A stretch of 64,000 nucleotides of DNA from Bradyrhizobium japonicum USDA 6 (GCF_000284375.1 NC_017249.1:6689001-6753000); one strand, 5' to 3'; counted from the stretch's first letter, positions 33,036-41,895 are shown. Numbers and translations: made by a program. Notes: a model not told the origin generated them from the letters alone.

Positions 33036-35393
33036 ATGGATTATTTCAAGCGCTTCAACTTCCTGTTCGCCGCACCTGTGTTCGACGCCGACGATCTGGA
33101 AGGCATCCGCTTCAACCAGATTATCGAGGAGATCCAGCGCTCCGGCTTCGAGGTCGTGAGGGCCCGCAGACTGGAGGACGCCGAGATCGCGGTGCAGACC
33201 GACGCCGCGATCGGCTGCATGGTGGTGGACTGGGGCAAGAAGGGCCTCGAGGGGAAGACCTCGGCGCTGATCAACCTGATGCGGCGCCGCGGCCTCGACT
33301 TCCCGATCATCCTCCTGATCCGACGCAAGCGCTTCGAGGATTTGCCGGTCGAGGTGCTCGACTTCATCGACGGCTATGTCTTCCTGTCCGAGGAGACGCC
33401 GACCTTCATCGCCAAGAATTTGATCAGCCGGCTCAAGCAATATGCCGAGAACCTGAAGACGCCGTTCTTCGGCGCGCTGGTCGATTATGCCGAGGAAGGC
33501 AACCAGCTCTGGACCTGTCCGGGTCACAATGGCGGCGTGTTCTACAACCGCAGCCCGATCGGCCGGGTCTTCGTCGAGCATCTCGGCGAATCCGTGTTCC
33601 GCGACGACCTCGACAATTCCGTGCTCGACCTCGGCGACCTCCTCACCCACGAGGGTCCCGCCCTGAGGGCGCAGAAAGAAGCCGCGCAGATTTTTGGCGC
33701 GGAGAAGACCTATTTCGTGCTCAACGGCACCTCGACCTCGAACAAGGTCGCGCTCGGCGCCCTCGTCACCGACGGCGACCTCGTTCTGTTCGACCGCAAC
33801 AACCACAAGGCCGCCCATCATGGCGCGCTGATGATCAATGGCGGCGTCCCGGTCTACGTACCGACCATCCGCAATGCCTGGGGCCTGATCGGCCCGATGC
33901 GCTGGGACATGCTCGACGAGAAGGCCCTGCGCGAGGCGATCCGGAACCATCCGCTGGTGACGGACAAGGACGCCTGGCGCAAGGAGCGGCCGTTCCGCGT
34001 CGCCGTGGTCGAGCAGTGCACCTATGACGGCTCGATCCACAGCGCCGAGATGATCCTGAAGCGCATCGGCCATCTCTGCGAGTACATCCTGTTCGACGAG
34101 GCCTGGGCCGGCTTCATGAAGTTCCACCCGCTCTATGCCGGCCGCTTCGCCATGGGGCTGGCGAACCTTCCTCCCGAAGCGCCCGGCATCATCGCGACGC
34201 AATCCACCCACAAGCAACTCGCGAGCTTCTCGCAGGCCTCCCAGATCCACATCAAGGACCGCCACATCCGCGGCCAGAAGCGGCGCGTCGAACACCGCCG
34301 CTTCAACGAGAGCTTCATGCAGCACGCCTCGACCTCGCCGTTCTACCCGCTGTTCGCCTCTCTCGACGTCGGCGCTCAGATGATGAAGGGCCGCTCGGGC
34401 GAGGTGCTGTGGGACGACACGATCCGGCTCGGCATCGAGCTGCGCAAGAAGATCCGCGCCATGCGCCGGGAGTTCGAGGAGAAGGAGCAAAATCCGGATC
34501 GCCGCTGGTTCTTCGAGCCCTTCGTTCCCGATCGCGTCGCGATTCCCGACGTCAGCCGCCCCGGCGCCGCGCACAACGTCGCCTGGGAGACCCTCTCAAC
34601 CGATGAGCTCGCCACCAATCCGGCGCTGTGGCAGCTCTCGCCAGATACCAACTGGCACGGCTTTCCCGATCTCGCGGAAGGCTTTGCCATGACCGACCCG
34701 AACAAGCTGACGCTGCTGACGCCCGGCTTCGATCGCACCACCGGCGCCTATGCCGAGCACGGCATCCCCGCGCCTGTGGTCGCGCAGTATCTGCGCGAAA
34801 ACCGCATCGTCCCTGAGAAGAACGACCTCAACTCCCTGCTCTTCCTGCTCACCCCCGGCGTCGAGGCGAGCAAGGCCGGCACGCTGATCTCCGGACTTGT
34901 CGCATTCAAAAGGTTGCATGACGACAACGCGTTGCTGGCCGACGTCATCCCTGAATTCTACCAGCGGCGCCAGGCGCGCTATGCCGGCGTGCGGCTGCGC
35001 GATCTCTGCGGCGACATGCACCGCTTCTTCCGCGCCGCCGATGTCAGCGCCCTCCAGGCCCGGCAGTTCATGCCCGAGCACATGCCCGAGATCGCGATGT
35101 CGCCCCGCGATGCCGCGCGCTATCTGTTCAAGAACGACGTCGACTATCTGCCGATCGAGGCGATCGCGGGCCGCATCGCCACCACGCCCTTCGTGGTCTA
35201 CCCGCCCGGCATCGCCACCATCGTCCCTGGCGAGCGGCTGACGGAGCGGGCCAAGCCCATGGTGGATTATCTCAAGATGTTCGAGACCTGCTTCAACAAG
35301 TTCCCGGGCTTCGATGTGGAGATCCAGGGCGTCTACAAGGAGATCGATGCGCAGGGCCGCATCGGCCTCTATACTTACGTCGTTGCCGAGTAG
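33036..35393 (+). CDS. PLP-dependent basic amino acid (Lys/Arg/Orn) decarboxylase
   Basis: A 785-residue fold-type I decarboxylase of the inducible Orn/Lys/Arg class. An N-terminal response-regulator-like wing domain (residues 1-130) is followed by the PLP domain with FVLNGTSTSNKV, DRNNHKAAHHGALM, the FDEAWAGF aspartate and the Schiff-base lysine K393 in STHKQLASFSQ. A C-terminal domain ends the protein. It removes the alpha-carboxyl group to give cadaverine, agmatine or putrescine; which one is not decided by sequence. The Pho box upstream implies induction by phosphate limitation. The GNAT gene follows 6 bases after the stop. Confidence 0.9.
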   Translation: MDYFKRFNFLFAAPVFDADDLEGIRFNQIIEEIQRSGFEVVRARRLEDAEIAVQTDAAIGCMVVDWGKKGLEGKTSALINLMRRRGLDFPIILLIRRKRFEDLPVEVLDFIDGYVFLSEETPTFIAKNLISRLKQYAENLKTPFFGALVDYAEEGNQLWTCPGHNGGVFYNRSPIGRVFVEHLGESVFRDDLDNSVLDLGDLLTHEGPALRAQKEAAQIFGAEKTYFVLNGTSTSNKVALGALVTDGDLVLFDRNNHKAAHHGALMINGGVPVYVPTIRNAWGLIGPMRWDMLDEKALREAIRNHPLVTDKDAWRKERPFRVAVVEQCTYDGSIHSAEMILKRIGHLCEYILFDEAWAGFMKFHPLYAGRFAMGLANLPPEAPGIIATQSTHKQLASFSQASQIHIKDRHIRGQKRRVEHRRFNESFMQHASTSPFYPLFASLDVGAQMMKGRSGEVLWDDTIRLGIELRKKIRAMRREFEEKEQNPDRRWFFEPFVPDRVAIPDVSRPGAAHNVAWETLSTDELATNPALWQLSPDTNWHGFPDLAEGFAMTDPNKLTLLTPGFDRTTGAYAEHGIPAPVVAQYLRENRIVPEKNDLNSLLFLLTPGVEASKAGTLISGLVAFKRLHDDNALLADVIPEFYQRRQARYAGVRLRDLCGDMHRFFRAADVSALQARQFMPEHMPEIAMSPRDAARYLFKNDVDYLPIEAIAGRIATTPFVVYPPGIATIVPGERLTERAKPMVDYLKMFETCFNKFPGFDVEIQGVYKEIDAQGRIGLYTYVVAE

Positions 35394-35399
35394 GTGCCG

Positions 35400-35978
35400 A
35401 TGAACGAAACAGCGATTGCGCGTACAGATGACGAACCGGTTCTGGTCCGCCCCTCACGGGAGAGCGATGTCGAGGCGATGCTGGCGATCTACCGCCATCA
35501 CGTCCGAAATGGGGTGCCGCGCGACGTCGAGGGAACCGGCGCGCCCGAACCGGACGATCTGCGCGACCGCCGCAAGAACCTGAAGCAGACCCGCCTGCCG
35601 CATCTGGTCGCGACCTACCGCGGCGAGGTGGTCGGCTATGCCTATGCCGTGCTGTTCCGCAAGCGTCCGGCCTACCGCTACACCGCCAAGCATTCGATCT
35701 ACGTCCACCACGAGCATCTCGGCCGTGGCGTCGGCCGGCTGTTGCTGCAGGGAATGATCGATGCGTGCGCGGCGGCCGGCTTCCGCCAGATGATCGGCTA
35801 TATCGACGCCGACAACGCGCCGTCGCTGGCGTTGCACGAAAAGTTCGGCTTCGCGCGCGCCGGCCTGCTCTGCGGTGTCGCCTATCGCCACGGCCGCTGG
35901 TCGGACACGGTCATGGTGCAGCGATCGCTCGGCGCGGGCGTCACCGCTCCGCCGACGCTACCGGCACCGGGCCGTTAA
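35400..35978 (+). CDS. GNAT N-acetyltransferase (phosphinothricin acetyltransferase-like)
   Basis: A 192-residue GNAT enzyme transferring acetyl from acetyl-CoA to an amine. Beta-alpha core: VRPSRESDVEAMLAIYRHHV, then RYTAKHSIYVHHEHLGRGVGRLLLQGMID, whose HLGRGVGR (near residue 108) is the acetyl-CoA pyrophosphate loop. The pattern and GFARAGLLCGVAYRHGRWSDTVMVQ match PAT/Bar-like acetyltransferases. It follows the decarboxylase by 6 bases, so it may acetylate the polyamine product or another amine under the same Pho control (inferred). The ATG at 35400 was preferred to a GTG two codons earlier. Confidence 0.85.
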   Translation: MNETAIARTDDEPVLVRPSRESDVEAMLAIYRHHVRNGVPRDVEGTGAPEPDDLRDRRKNLKQTRLPHLVATYRGEVVGYAYAVLFRKRPAYRYTAKHSIYVHHEHLGRGVGRLLLQGMIDACAAAGFRQMIGYIDADNAPSLALHEKFGFARAGLLCGVAYRHGRWSDTVMVQRSLGAGVTAPPTLPAPGR

Positions 35979-35981
35979 ACC

Positions 35982-36194
35982 TTACGAGGGAAAGTCAGCC
36001 GGTTTGACCTGGATCCGGTCGGCATGCAGCGACCAGTGATGCAACGCCTGGTCCTTGCAAAACCTCGCCTTCGCCCGCTCCCTGGCTTCGTTCTCATCGG
36101 TGGCGTCGATTTCGAGCGTGCCCTGGCAAACCTCGATCTGCCGGCCGTACTGGCCGAGCACGTCCTTCATGAACCTGACGACATAAGTTGACAT
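35982..36194 (-). CDS. Small conserved hypothetical protein
   Basis: A 70-residue soluble protein starting MSTYVVRFMKDVLGQYGRQIEVCQ, with an acidic, helix-like middle (TDENEARERAKARFCKDQ) and a C-terminal HHWSLHADRIQVKPADFPS. AGGAGGTCCC precedes the ATG at 36194, giving a good ribosome site. No domain is recognised. It is convergent with the acetyltransferase, leaving 3 bases between stops, and divergent from the ornithine cyclodeaminase homologue. Confidence 0.7.
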   Translation of the reverse strand: MSTYVVRFMKDVLGQYGRQIEVCQGTLEIDATDENEARERAKARFCKDQALHHWSLHADRIQVKPADFPS

Positions 36195-36267
36195 GGGACC
36201 TCCTGCCTGCGCCAGCCTGCCCCGGCGGCACTCTAATCCCATTTAGCCTGAACCGGGAAAGGAGATT

Positions 36268-37311
36268 TTGACGCGGATCAAAGTCGATGAGGCAGTGCGG
36301 ACAATCCATTGCGGAACCGGCCACCCGGGTCTAAGCCGGGATGCCGGCCGCTTCCATGAGGATCTTGCCTTGCACTTTGTCTCCGACACCGAAGTCACGA
36401 AGGTTTTGACGTTTCCGATCCTCATCGCGGCCCTGGAAGAAGCGCACCGCCGGCCGAAGATGGAGGTGCTCGACGCCTTCCTCGGCGGTGAGAAGGCGCA
36501 ATACGTGATCCGGAGCGCGGTCGATCCCGGCCGGTACATGGCCAGCAAGATGTTCACCAGCTTTCCGGCCAATCTGGCGGAAGGGAAGATGCCGGCGGTG
36601 CAGGCCGTGTGCGTGCTGTTCGACGGCAAGAATGGACGGCCGTTGGCGGCGATGGACGGCACAGAGATCACGCATTGGCGTACGGCTGCGGACTCCGCCT
36701 TGGGCACGAAATTGCTGGCATCACCGAATCCCGAGACGCTGCTTTGCGTCGGCGCCGGTGAGATGTCGGAATGGCTGATCCGGGGGCATCGCACCGCGCG
36801 GCCGTCGCTGCAACGCGTGCTGATCTGGAATCGGAGCCCGGACCGGGCGGATGATCTCGCCCAGCGACTGACGGCGGACGGCGTGACGGCGGAGGTGATC
36901 ACAGATCTCGACGCCGCGACGCGCGAGGCCGACCTCATCACCACCTGCACGAGGTCGCATCAACCGCTGATCAAGGGCCAAAACCTGCGGCCAGGCACGC
37001 ATCTCGACCTCGTCGGCGGCTACACGCCACAAACGCGCGAAGCCGATGACGAGGCGGCAAAGCTGTCGCGCGTCTTCGTGGATCGGCGGGAATCCGCCTT
37101 CCACGGCGTCGGCGACATTCTGCAACCGATCGCGAGCGGCGCGATCAGCGAGACCGATGTCCTCGGCGACCTCTACGACCTCGCCGGCGGCCGCGTGCAA
37201 GGACGAACGTCACCGTCCGACATCACCTTCTTCAAGAACGCGGGCGGCGGCCATCTCGACCTCATGACTTGCGAGGCCGTGTTCCAACAACTTGGCGCGA
37301 AGCTGGGGTAG
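36268..37311 (+). CDS. Ornithine cyclodeaminase/mu-crystallin family protein
   Basis: A 347-residue NAD(P)-dependent protein of the OCD/mu-crystallin family. It has the substrate-site ASKMFTSFPAN and ITHWRTAADSALGTKLLA, a Rossmann motif CVGAGEMSEWLIRGHRT near residue 165, and DLVGGYTPQTREADDEA near 250. Members cyclise ornithine to proline, dehydrogenate alanine or reduce imines; the exact reaction cannot be set. It starts with TTG at 36268, with AAAGGAG only 3 bases upstream; no nearby in-frame ATG fits. Placement near the decarboxylase suggests basic amino acid metabolism (inferred). Confidence 0.82.
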   Translation: MTRIKVDEAVRTIHCGTGHPGLSRDAGRFHEDLALHFVSDTEVTKVLTFPILIAALEEAHRRPKMEVLDAFLGGEKAQYVIRSAVDPGRYMASKMFTSFPANLAEGKMPAVQAVCVLFDGKNGRPLAAMDGTEITHWRTAADSALGTKLLASPNPETLLCVGAGEMSEWLIRGHRTARPSLQRVLIWNRSPDRADDLAQRLTADGVTAEVITDLDAATREADLITTCTRSHQPLIKGQNLRPGTHLDLVGGYTPQTREADDEAAKLSRVFVDRRESAFHGVGDILQPIASGAISETDVLGDLYDLAGGRVQGRTSPSDITFFKNAGGGHLDLMTCEAVFQQLGAKLG

Positions 37312-37386
37312 AGACGCCTTACCCCGGCGTTATGCCGATGGAGGGCGGACGGGTAGGATGCCGGCAAGACAGGCCGACATCAGCCA

Positions 37387-37836
37387 TCACGTCTTGATAT
37401 CGAGCAGCGTATCTTCAGTCTCGGCGTAGGCTTGAATGACCTTCGCATTGGCAATGAAGCTGTACTTTGCGGTCGCAAGCTCAGCGAATTCGCTGGCGAG
37501 ATCGACATTGGGCGCGGCGACCAGGCCGTCCTCGTTTGCGAAGGGAGCGCCGGGGTCGGATTGCGCGATATAGCTCGGCGAAACCGCCGACACGGTCGCA
37601 ACCGTACCGCCCGGCGTCGAGCCGCTCGATTGAGAGACCTGATCGACCCGCAGCGGCACATAAGCCGCGGGAAAAGTCGGGCCGATGCTGGGACTACCCG
37701 CACCGGCCGATGTGCCCGATCCACCTGACGCAGGTAGCGGGCCGGTCGTGCGGATGTTGGCGATATTGCTCGCGGCCACGTTCACGCGCAAACTCGCCGC
37801 AGAAAGTCCGGATGTCGCAATCGAAAATATGCTCAT
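37387..37836 (-). CDS. FlgC-like flagellar basal-body rod protein, orphan
   Basis: A 149-residue protein of the flagellar rod/hook family. The N-terminal flg_bb_rod motif is MSIFSIATSGLSAASLRVNVAASNIANIRTTG (residues 1-32) and the C-terminal flg_bbr_C motif NVDLASEFAELATAKYSFIANAKVIQAYAETEDTLLDI. Between them is a Gly/Ser/Pro-rich stretch. Terminal coiled-coil segments of this kind pack in the rod. No other flagellar gene is nearby, so it is a displaced extra copy or has a modified role. The ATG at 37836 starts the conserved helix. Confidence 0.8.
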   Translation of the reverse strand: MSIFSIATSGLSAASLRVNVAASNIANIRTTGPLPASGGSGTSAGAGSPSIGPTFPAAYVPLRVDQVSQSSGSTPGGTVATVSAVSPSYIAQSDPGAPFANEDGLVAAPNVDLASEFAELATAKYSFIANAKVIQAYAETEDTLLDIKT

Positions 37837-38061
37837 GAACCCTGATCTACAGCACAAGTCATACGTGTTCATTCACGCCATCAATAAAATCCGCCGCTTT
37901 CTGTTTTCATCCTCGTAACCAACGATCAGAGCGCGATCAGATTTCGCGCGCCCTTAGGGCGCGTACTCATGAATTCGCATATGTCCGCTTCGCTCCGACA
38001 GCGACCGCCGTTGTGCAGCCGCAGCAAATGACGCGATGGGCCAGTTGCAGAGGTGATCGCC

Positions 38062-38340
38062 TCAAATTGGGTAGCGCCATTTCAATGCGCGTCGCACAAG
38101 CAAGAGCGCTGCGAGCACGATGACCAATGAGGCGAGATAAGCCGCGACAGCCCACTGCTCGTGAGGCAGATAACTTGGGGCCAACATGAGCATCACGAGC
38201 ACGCAGAGGAGTGCCGTTTGCGCGTGGAACAGCGGCGAGCGCAGCATTCCCGTCGGTTTCAGTTCCGCGAGCCGGTCGCCCGCTCGTGTCGCACGACGGT
38301 AGAAAAAAACTAAAACCGCCAAACCCACAATCCACGCCAT
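38062..38340 (-). CDS. Small hypothetical membrane protein
   Basis: A 92-residue protein with three hydrophobic segments (WIVGLAVLVFFY at residues 3-14; ALLCVLVMLML near 43-53; AAYLASLVIVLAALLLV near 65-81) and a basic C-terminus (RRALKWRYPI). No family is recognised. It lies alone between two sparsely coded stretches; the 37837-38061 gap holds only a CGCGCCC-TTA-GGGCGCG hairpin at 37947-37963. Gene status is probable rather than certain. Confidence 0.55.
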   Translation of the reverse strand: MAWIVGLAVLVFFYRRATRAGDRLAELKPTGMLRSPLFHAQTALLCVLVMLMLAPSYLPHEQWAVAAYLASLVIVLAALLLVRRALKWRYPI

Positions 38341-38490
38341 GTAACTGAAGCTACCAGCGCAGGATTTAGAATAGCTTTATCCCTGGCGGAAAAAGCAACC
38401 GATGTGATGTCCACCTTGGGTCATTTTCGACCGATTCAGCGGAAATTGTTGGCTGGTCGATGTCCGCTTTGGCTTTAATGAGTCCGCGCC

Positions 38491-39540
38491 CTACCCCGGC
38501 GTCACACCGAACGCCTGCTTGAAGCGCTCCGCATAAACCGGCCAGACTTCGGGGTTGATGATGCGCGGCGGGCGTTCGCCGTCGAGCGTGTCCAGCACCT
38601 GCTCGGCGGCGATGCGGCCCATGTTCTGGCGCGCCTCGATCGTCACGCCCGCGGTGTGCGGGCTCGCCAGCACGTTGTCGAACTGGAGCAGCGGATGCTC
38701 GGGCGGCGGCGGCTCCTTCGACCAGACGTCGAGGCCGGCGCCGGCGATGCGCTTGTCGCGGAGCGCCTGGAGCAGCGCATCCTCGTCGTGAATGAAGCCG
38801 CGCGCCGTGGTGATGAAATAGGCGTGCGGCTGCATCAGCGCGAATTCGCGCGTGCTGATCATGTTGCGGCTTTTCTTGTCGAGCGGACAGGAGATCGAGA
38901 CAAAATCGGCGCGGCGCAGCAACTCGTCGAGCTCCACCTTCTCGCCGCCCCGCTCGGCCATCACCTCAGCCGTCAGGTACGGATCGTAAGCCAGCACCTT
39001 CATGCCGAGCAGGCCCTTGCACAGCGCGCCAATACGGCGGCCGACATTGCCGAGGCCGATGATGCCGACGGTCTTGTGCTCGACCTCGTTGCCGACGAGC
39101 TCGTTGCGGTTGACGTTGGCCTCCCTGCGGAGCTTGCGGTCGGACTGGATGATGCGCTTGGACAGCGTCAGCATCATCGCCAGCGCATGCTCGGCGACGG
39201 AATGCGCGTTGCCGCCGGACTGGTTGACGACCAGCACGCCCGCATCGGTGCAGGCCTCGACGTCGACGGGGTCGAAGCCCGCGCCATTGCTGGAGACCAG
39301 CAACAGGTTCGGCGTGCGCTTCAGGAAGGCGGCATCGACATGGAAATGCGGGGCAAGTTCGTCGCGGGCGGCGCCGATCTGGTAAACATGCGCCGCGTTC
39401 AGGATCGGGGCGTAGAAATCTTCGGGGCTTTCGTTCTCGATGCGATCGAGCCGGACGTCGGACCGCGCCTTCAGGATGTCGATATAGATCGGATTGGCCA
39501 GGTATTTGACGTAGAAGACGCGCTTGCTATTGACGGACAT
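38491..39540 (-). CDS. D-2-hydroxyacid dehydrogenase (phosphoglycerate dehydrogenase-like)
   Basis: A 349-residue NAD-dependent D-isomer-specific 2-hydroxyacid dehydrogenase. The NAD fold is TVGIIGLGNVGRRIGALCKGLLGMKVLAYD (residues about 158-187). Catalytic residues are Arg in ITTARGFIHDE, Glu in LDVWSKEPPP and His in ASPHTAGV. It reduces a 2-oxo acid or oxidises a D-2-hydroxy acid. It is divergent from the split ThDP decarboxylase that acts on a 2-oxo acid, so the pair may handle the same carbon skeleton, for example sulfolactate/sulfopyruvate (inferred). The ATG at 39540 removes an unrelated upstream extension. Confidence 0.88.
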   Translation of the reverse strand: MSVNSKRVFYVKYLANPIYIDILKARSDVRLDRIENESPEDFYAPILNAAHVYQIGAARDELAPHFHVDAAFLKRTPNLLLVSSNGAGFDPVDVEACTDAGVLVVNQSGGNAHSVAEHALAMMLTLSKRIIQSDRKLRREANVNRNELVGNEVEHKTVGIIGLGNVGRRIGALCKGLLGMKVLAYDPYLTAEVMAERGGEKVELDELLRRADFVSISCPLDKKSRNMISTREFALMQPHAYFITTARGFIHDEDALLQALRDKRIAGAGLDVWSKEPPPPEHPLLQFDNVLASPHTAGVTIEARQNMGRIAAEQVLDTLDGERPPRIINPEVWPVYAERFKQAFGVTPG

Positions 39541-39784
39541 CAGGACCCTTCCGGCTCTCTCAAGGAGACCCGCAAGGCCAGCGCTCCCCGCGCTCCGTCC
39601 ATGCGTCCCTCCCGTTTTTGCATTATCGCCGCTTATGACATGGCGGTGCCGGCCACGGCAGGCCGTCTGGCGCAGATCACGGTGCCGGCCCGGACATGTT
39701 GACAATCCCGCTGCCTGCGTCAAGTTCGGCAGACCGCCGCGACGGCCAGAACCAAGAAGCATGCGCGGCTCAAGGGAGAACGTA

Positions 39785-40351
39785 ATGGCGCTTGCGGAAC
39801 AGCAGACCTCGCCCCAGGCGGCACAAGGCGCCAGCGACAGGAGCTGGCACGGCATCGTCCTGCAGACCCTGAAGCGGAACGAGATCAGCCTGATCCCTTA
39901 CGTGCCCGACCGCGTGCTGACGCCGCTGATCAAGAATCTGCACGCCGACCCCTTCTTCACCACCTTTGCCACCGCCCGCGAGGAGGAGGCCGTCGGCATC
40001 GTCTCCGGCGCCTGGATGGGCGGGCGTCGCGGCGCGGTGCTGATGCAGACCTCCGGCTTCGCCACGCTCGCCAACGTGCTGGCCTCGCTCGCGGTGCCCT
40101 ACCAGATCCCGCTGATCATGTTCGTCTCCGAGCGCGGCACGCTTGGCGAGTTCAATTACGGGCAGTCGCTGGTCTGCCGGACCATGCGCCCGGTGCTGGA
40201 TTCACTCGCGCTGGAGCACCACACCATCACCCGGCTCGACGAGCTCGAATTCATCGCCGACCGCTCGATCAAGCAGGCCGTCACCACGCAGGCGCCGGTG
40301 GCGCTGATCCTCAACCCGCTGCTCACCGGCGGCAAGGTTTTCGACAAGTGA
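39785..40351 (+). CDS. ThDP-dependent decarboxylase alpha (PYR) subunit, sulfopyruvate decarboxylase-like
   Basis: A 188-residue protein equal to the N-terminal PYR domain of ThDP enzymes. The cofactor-activating Glu lies in ATAREEEAVGIVSGAWMGGRRG (about residues 63-84), followed by AVLMQTSGFATLANVLASLAVPYQIPLIMFVSERG. Splitting into alpha and beta chains is typical of sulfopyruvate decarboxylase (ComD/ComE) and some phosphonopyruvate decarboxylases. The partner begins 11 bases after the stop. GGGAG precedes the ATG. Confidence 0.85.
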   Translation: MALAEQQTSPQAAQGASDRSWHGIVLQTLKRNEISLIPYVPDRVLTPLIKNLHADPFFTTFATAREEEAVGIVSGAWMGGRRGAVLMQTSGFATLANVLASLAVPYQIPLIMFVSERGTLGEFNYGQSLVCRTMRPVLDSLALEHHTITRLDELEFIADRSIKQAVTTQAPVALILNPLLTGGKVFDK

Positions 40352-40362
40352 GGCCGGCAAGA

Positions 40363-40971
40363 ATGAGCACAGATTCGGACAATCGCAACACCAAGGTCAT
40401 GAACCGCTTCGATGTCACCTCGCGCCTGATCGCCAAGCTCAAGCACGAGGAAGCGGTGATCGGCGGCATCGGCAACACCAATTTCGATCTCTGGGCCGCC
40501 GGCCATCGCCCGCAGAACTTCTACATGCTCGGCAGCATGGGGCTGGCTTTCCCGATTGCATTGGGCGTCGCGCTGGCCCAGCCCGATCGCCGCGTCTTCG
40601 CGCTCGAAGGCGACGGCTCGCTGCTGATGCAGCTCGGCGCGCTCGCGACGATTGCGGCGTTGAAGCCGAAGAATCTCATCATGATCGTGATGGACAACGG
40701 CATCTACCAGATCACCGGTGCGCAGCCGACACCGGCCGCTGGCGTCGCCGACATCGTCGCGATCGCCACAGGCTCGGGACTTACCAACAGCGCCTGGGCC
40801 GCGGACGAGGAGGATTTCGAGCGGCTGGTCGACGGGGCCATGTCCGCCTCCGAGCCGAGCCTGATCGCGGTCCGCATCGACGACAAGCCGGGCGTCGGCA
40901 CCACCCGCAGGGATCCCGTCCAGATCCGGGAACGCTTCATGCACGGCCTGGGCGTGCGCGAGCCACTTTAA
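40363..40971 (+). CDS. ThDP-dependent decarboxylase beta (PP) subunit, sulfopyruvate decarboxylase-like
   Basis: A 202-residue protein equal to the C-terminal ThDP-pyrophosphate-binding domain. The ThDP motif runs from G83-D84-G85-S86 through MDNGIYQ about 28 residues later. NFYMLGSMGLAFPIALGVALA is typical of ComE/phosphonopyruvate decarboxylases. With the alpha chain it would decarboxylate a 3-substituted pyruvate to the aldehyde. An alternative GTG at 40348 overlaps the alpha-subunit stop; ATG 40363 is preferred. No sulfoacetaldehyde acetyltransferase (xsc) lies in this window. Confidence 0.85.
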   Translation: MSTDSDNRNTKVMNRFDVTSRLIAKLKHEEAVIGGIGNTNFDLWAAGHRPQNFYMLGSMGLAFPIALGVALAQPDRRVFALEGDGSLLMQLGALATIAALKPKNLIMIVMDNGIYQITGAQPTPAAGVADIVAIATGSGLTNSAWAADEEDFERLVDGAMSASEPSLIAVRIDDKPGVGTTRRDPVQIRERFMHGLGVREPL

Positions 40972-41048
40972 CGTTTCGTCATTAACTACACGGCGATCTG
41001 ATCCCCGCCCCGTAACAGGCCGTTGCCAATCCGTGCTATCGGCACCGG

Positions 41049-41411
41049 ATGCCTATTTTTGTTCGATTTTTTGCCTGGCTGCTCGCGGCCGCCGTCACTT
41101 TCGCAACCCTCGGCCCGCCCGGCCTGCGGCCCCATTCCGATCTCGGCCAGGACGGCGAGCACGCCCTCGCCTTCATCTTGGTGGGACTGGCCTTCGGCCT
41201 CGCCTACCGGAATCGCCGCTGGGCCGTCGCCGCCGTCGCGGTGGTCCTGATCAGCGCGCTCGAGCTGATGCAGTTCTGGGCACCGGGACGACATGCGCGG
41301 CTGGAAGATTTTTTGGTCGATGCCGGCACCGCCTGCATCGGCTTTGCGCTCGCCGCCGTCGCCGATTGGATCATGGCGCGCTTCCGCGCCAGTTCGGCCC
41401 TGACGAACTAG
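41049..41411 (+). CDS. VanZ family membrane protein
   Basis: A 120-residue membrane protein with four hydrophobic segments. The VanZ-like core is the Asp/Glu-Leu region GQDGEHALAFILVGLAFGLAYR and the terminal RHARLEDFLVDAGTACIGFALA. VanZ-like proteins are linked to teicoplanin resistance in Gram-positives, but their role in proteobacteria is unknown. It is a single gene, convergent with the DUF1236 gene across a strong hairpin. Confidence 0.8.
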   Translation: MPIFVRFFAWLLAAAVTFATLGPPGLRPHSDLGQDGEHALAFILVGLAFGLAYRNRRWAVAAVAVVLISALELMQFWAPGRHARLEDFLVDAGTACIGFALAAVADWIMARFRASSALTN

Positions 41412-41441
41412 GGCCCCGCGGAGTGACGCTCCGCAGGGCCC
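41411..41441. terminator. Hairpin between convergent VanZ and DUF1236 genes
   Basis: Outer arms GGGCCC / GGGCCC and inner GCGGAG / CTCCGC form a near-continuous stem around a short loop. It starts at the last base of the VanZ stop codon and suits a bidirectional terminator, although T tracts are absent. Confidence 0.55.
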
Positions 41442-41471
41442 GGCTCTTCAAAGCCTTCACGCTCTGACCGA

Positions 41472-41855
41472 TCAGTCGATGATCTTGACGACGCGGCGCG
41501 TGCGCGGTTCGACGATGACGCGGCGGTCGTTCACGACCGCATAGCGATACTCGGTGTAGTTCGGCACGGGGCGCAGCACCACGGTCGGGGGCAGCGGCTC
41601 GCCGACGACGACGCGCTCGTGGATCACGACGGAGTCGTCGCGCGGGATTCCGCCGAGCACGGCATTCGGAATTTCGAGGCCCGCGCCGACGGCCGCACCG
41701 ACAGTGCCGCCGACCATCGCGCCGATCGGCCCGCCGATGTCGCCACCGGCGCGCGCGCCGTCCCTGGCGCCCTGTTCGGTCGTTGACTGGGCAAAGGCTG
41801 CACTCGACGCCAGCAGCGACACGGCAGCCAGCGAAATCGCAAGACGGGTCTTCAT
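41472..41855 (-). CDS. DUF1236 domain exported protein
   Basis: A 127-residue exported protein. A Sec signal peptide (MKTRLAISLAAVSLLASSAAFAQ) is followed by a Gly/Ala-rich linker resembling glycine-zipper segments (GGDIGGPIGAMVGGTVGAAVGAGLE) and a C-terminal DUF1236 domain (VPNYTEYRYAVVNDRRVIVEPRTRRVVKIID). DUF1236 proteins are common, small rhizobial periplasmic proteins of unknown role. The ATG at 41855 starts the signal peptide. A perfect 19-base palindrome lies 96 bases upstream. Confidence 0.85.
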   Translation of the reverse strand: MKTRLAISLAAVSLLASSAAFAQSTTEQGARDGARAGGDIGGPIGAMVGGTVGAAVGAGLEIPNAVLGGIPRDDSVVIHERVVVGEPLPPTVVLRPVPNYTEYRYAVVNDRRVIVEPRTRRVVKIID

Positions 41856-41895
41856 GTCCACACTCTCCAGTGTTTGTTGATGCGCCGTCAACCGC

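Noticed and set aside
39699..39723. TTGAC-N15-GTCAA inverted pair upstream of the split ThDP decarboxylase
   Set aside because: Five-base arms with a long spacer are likely by chance, and the TTGACA may simply be a -35 element. Not listed as a feature.
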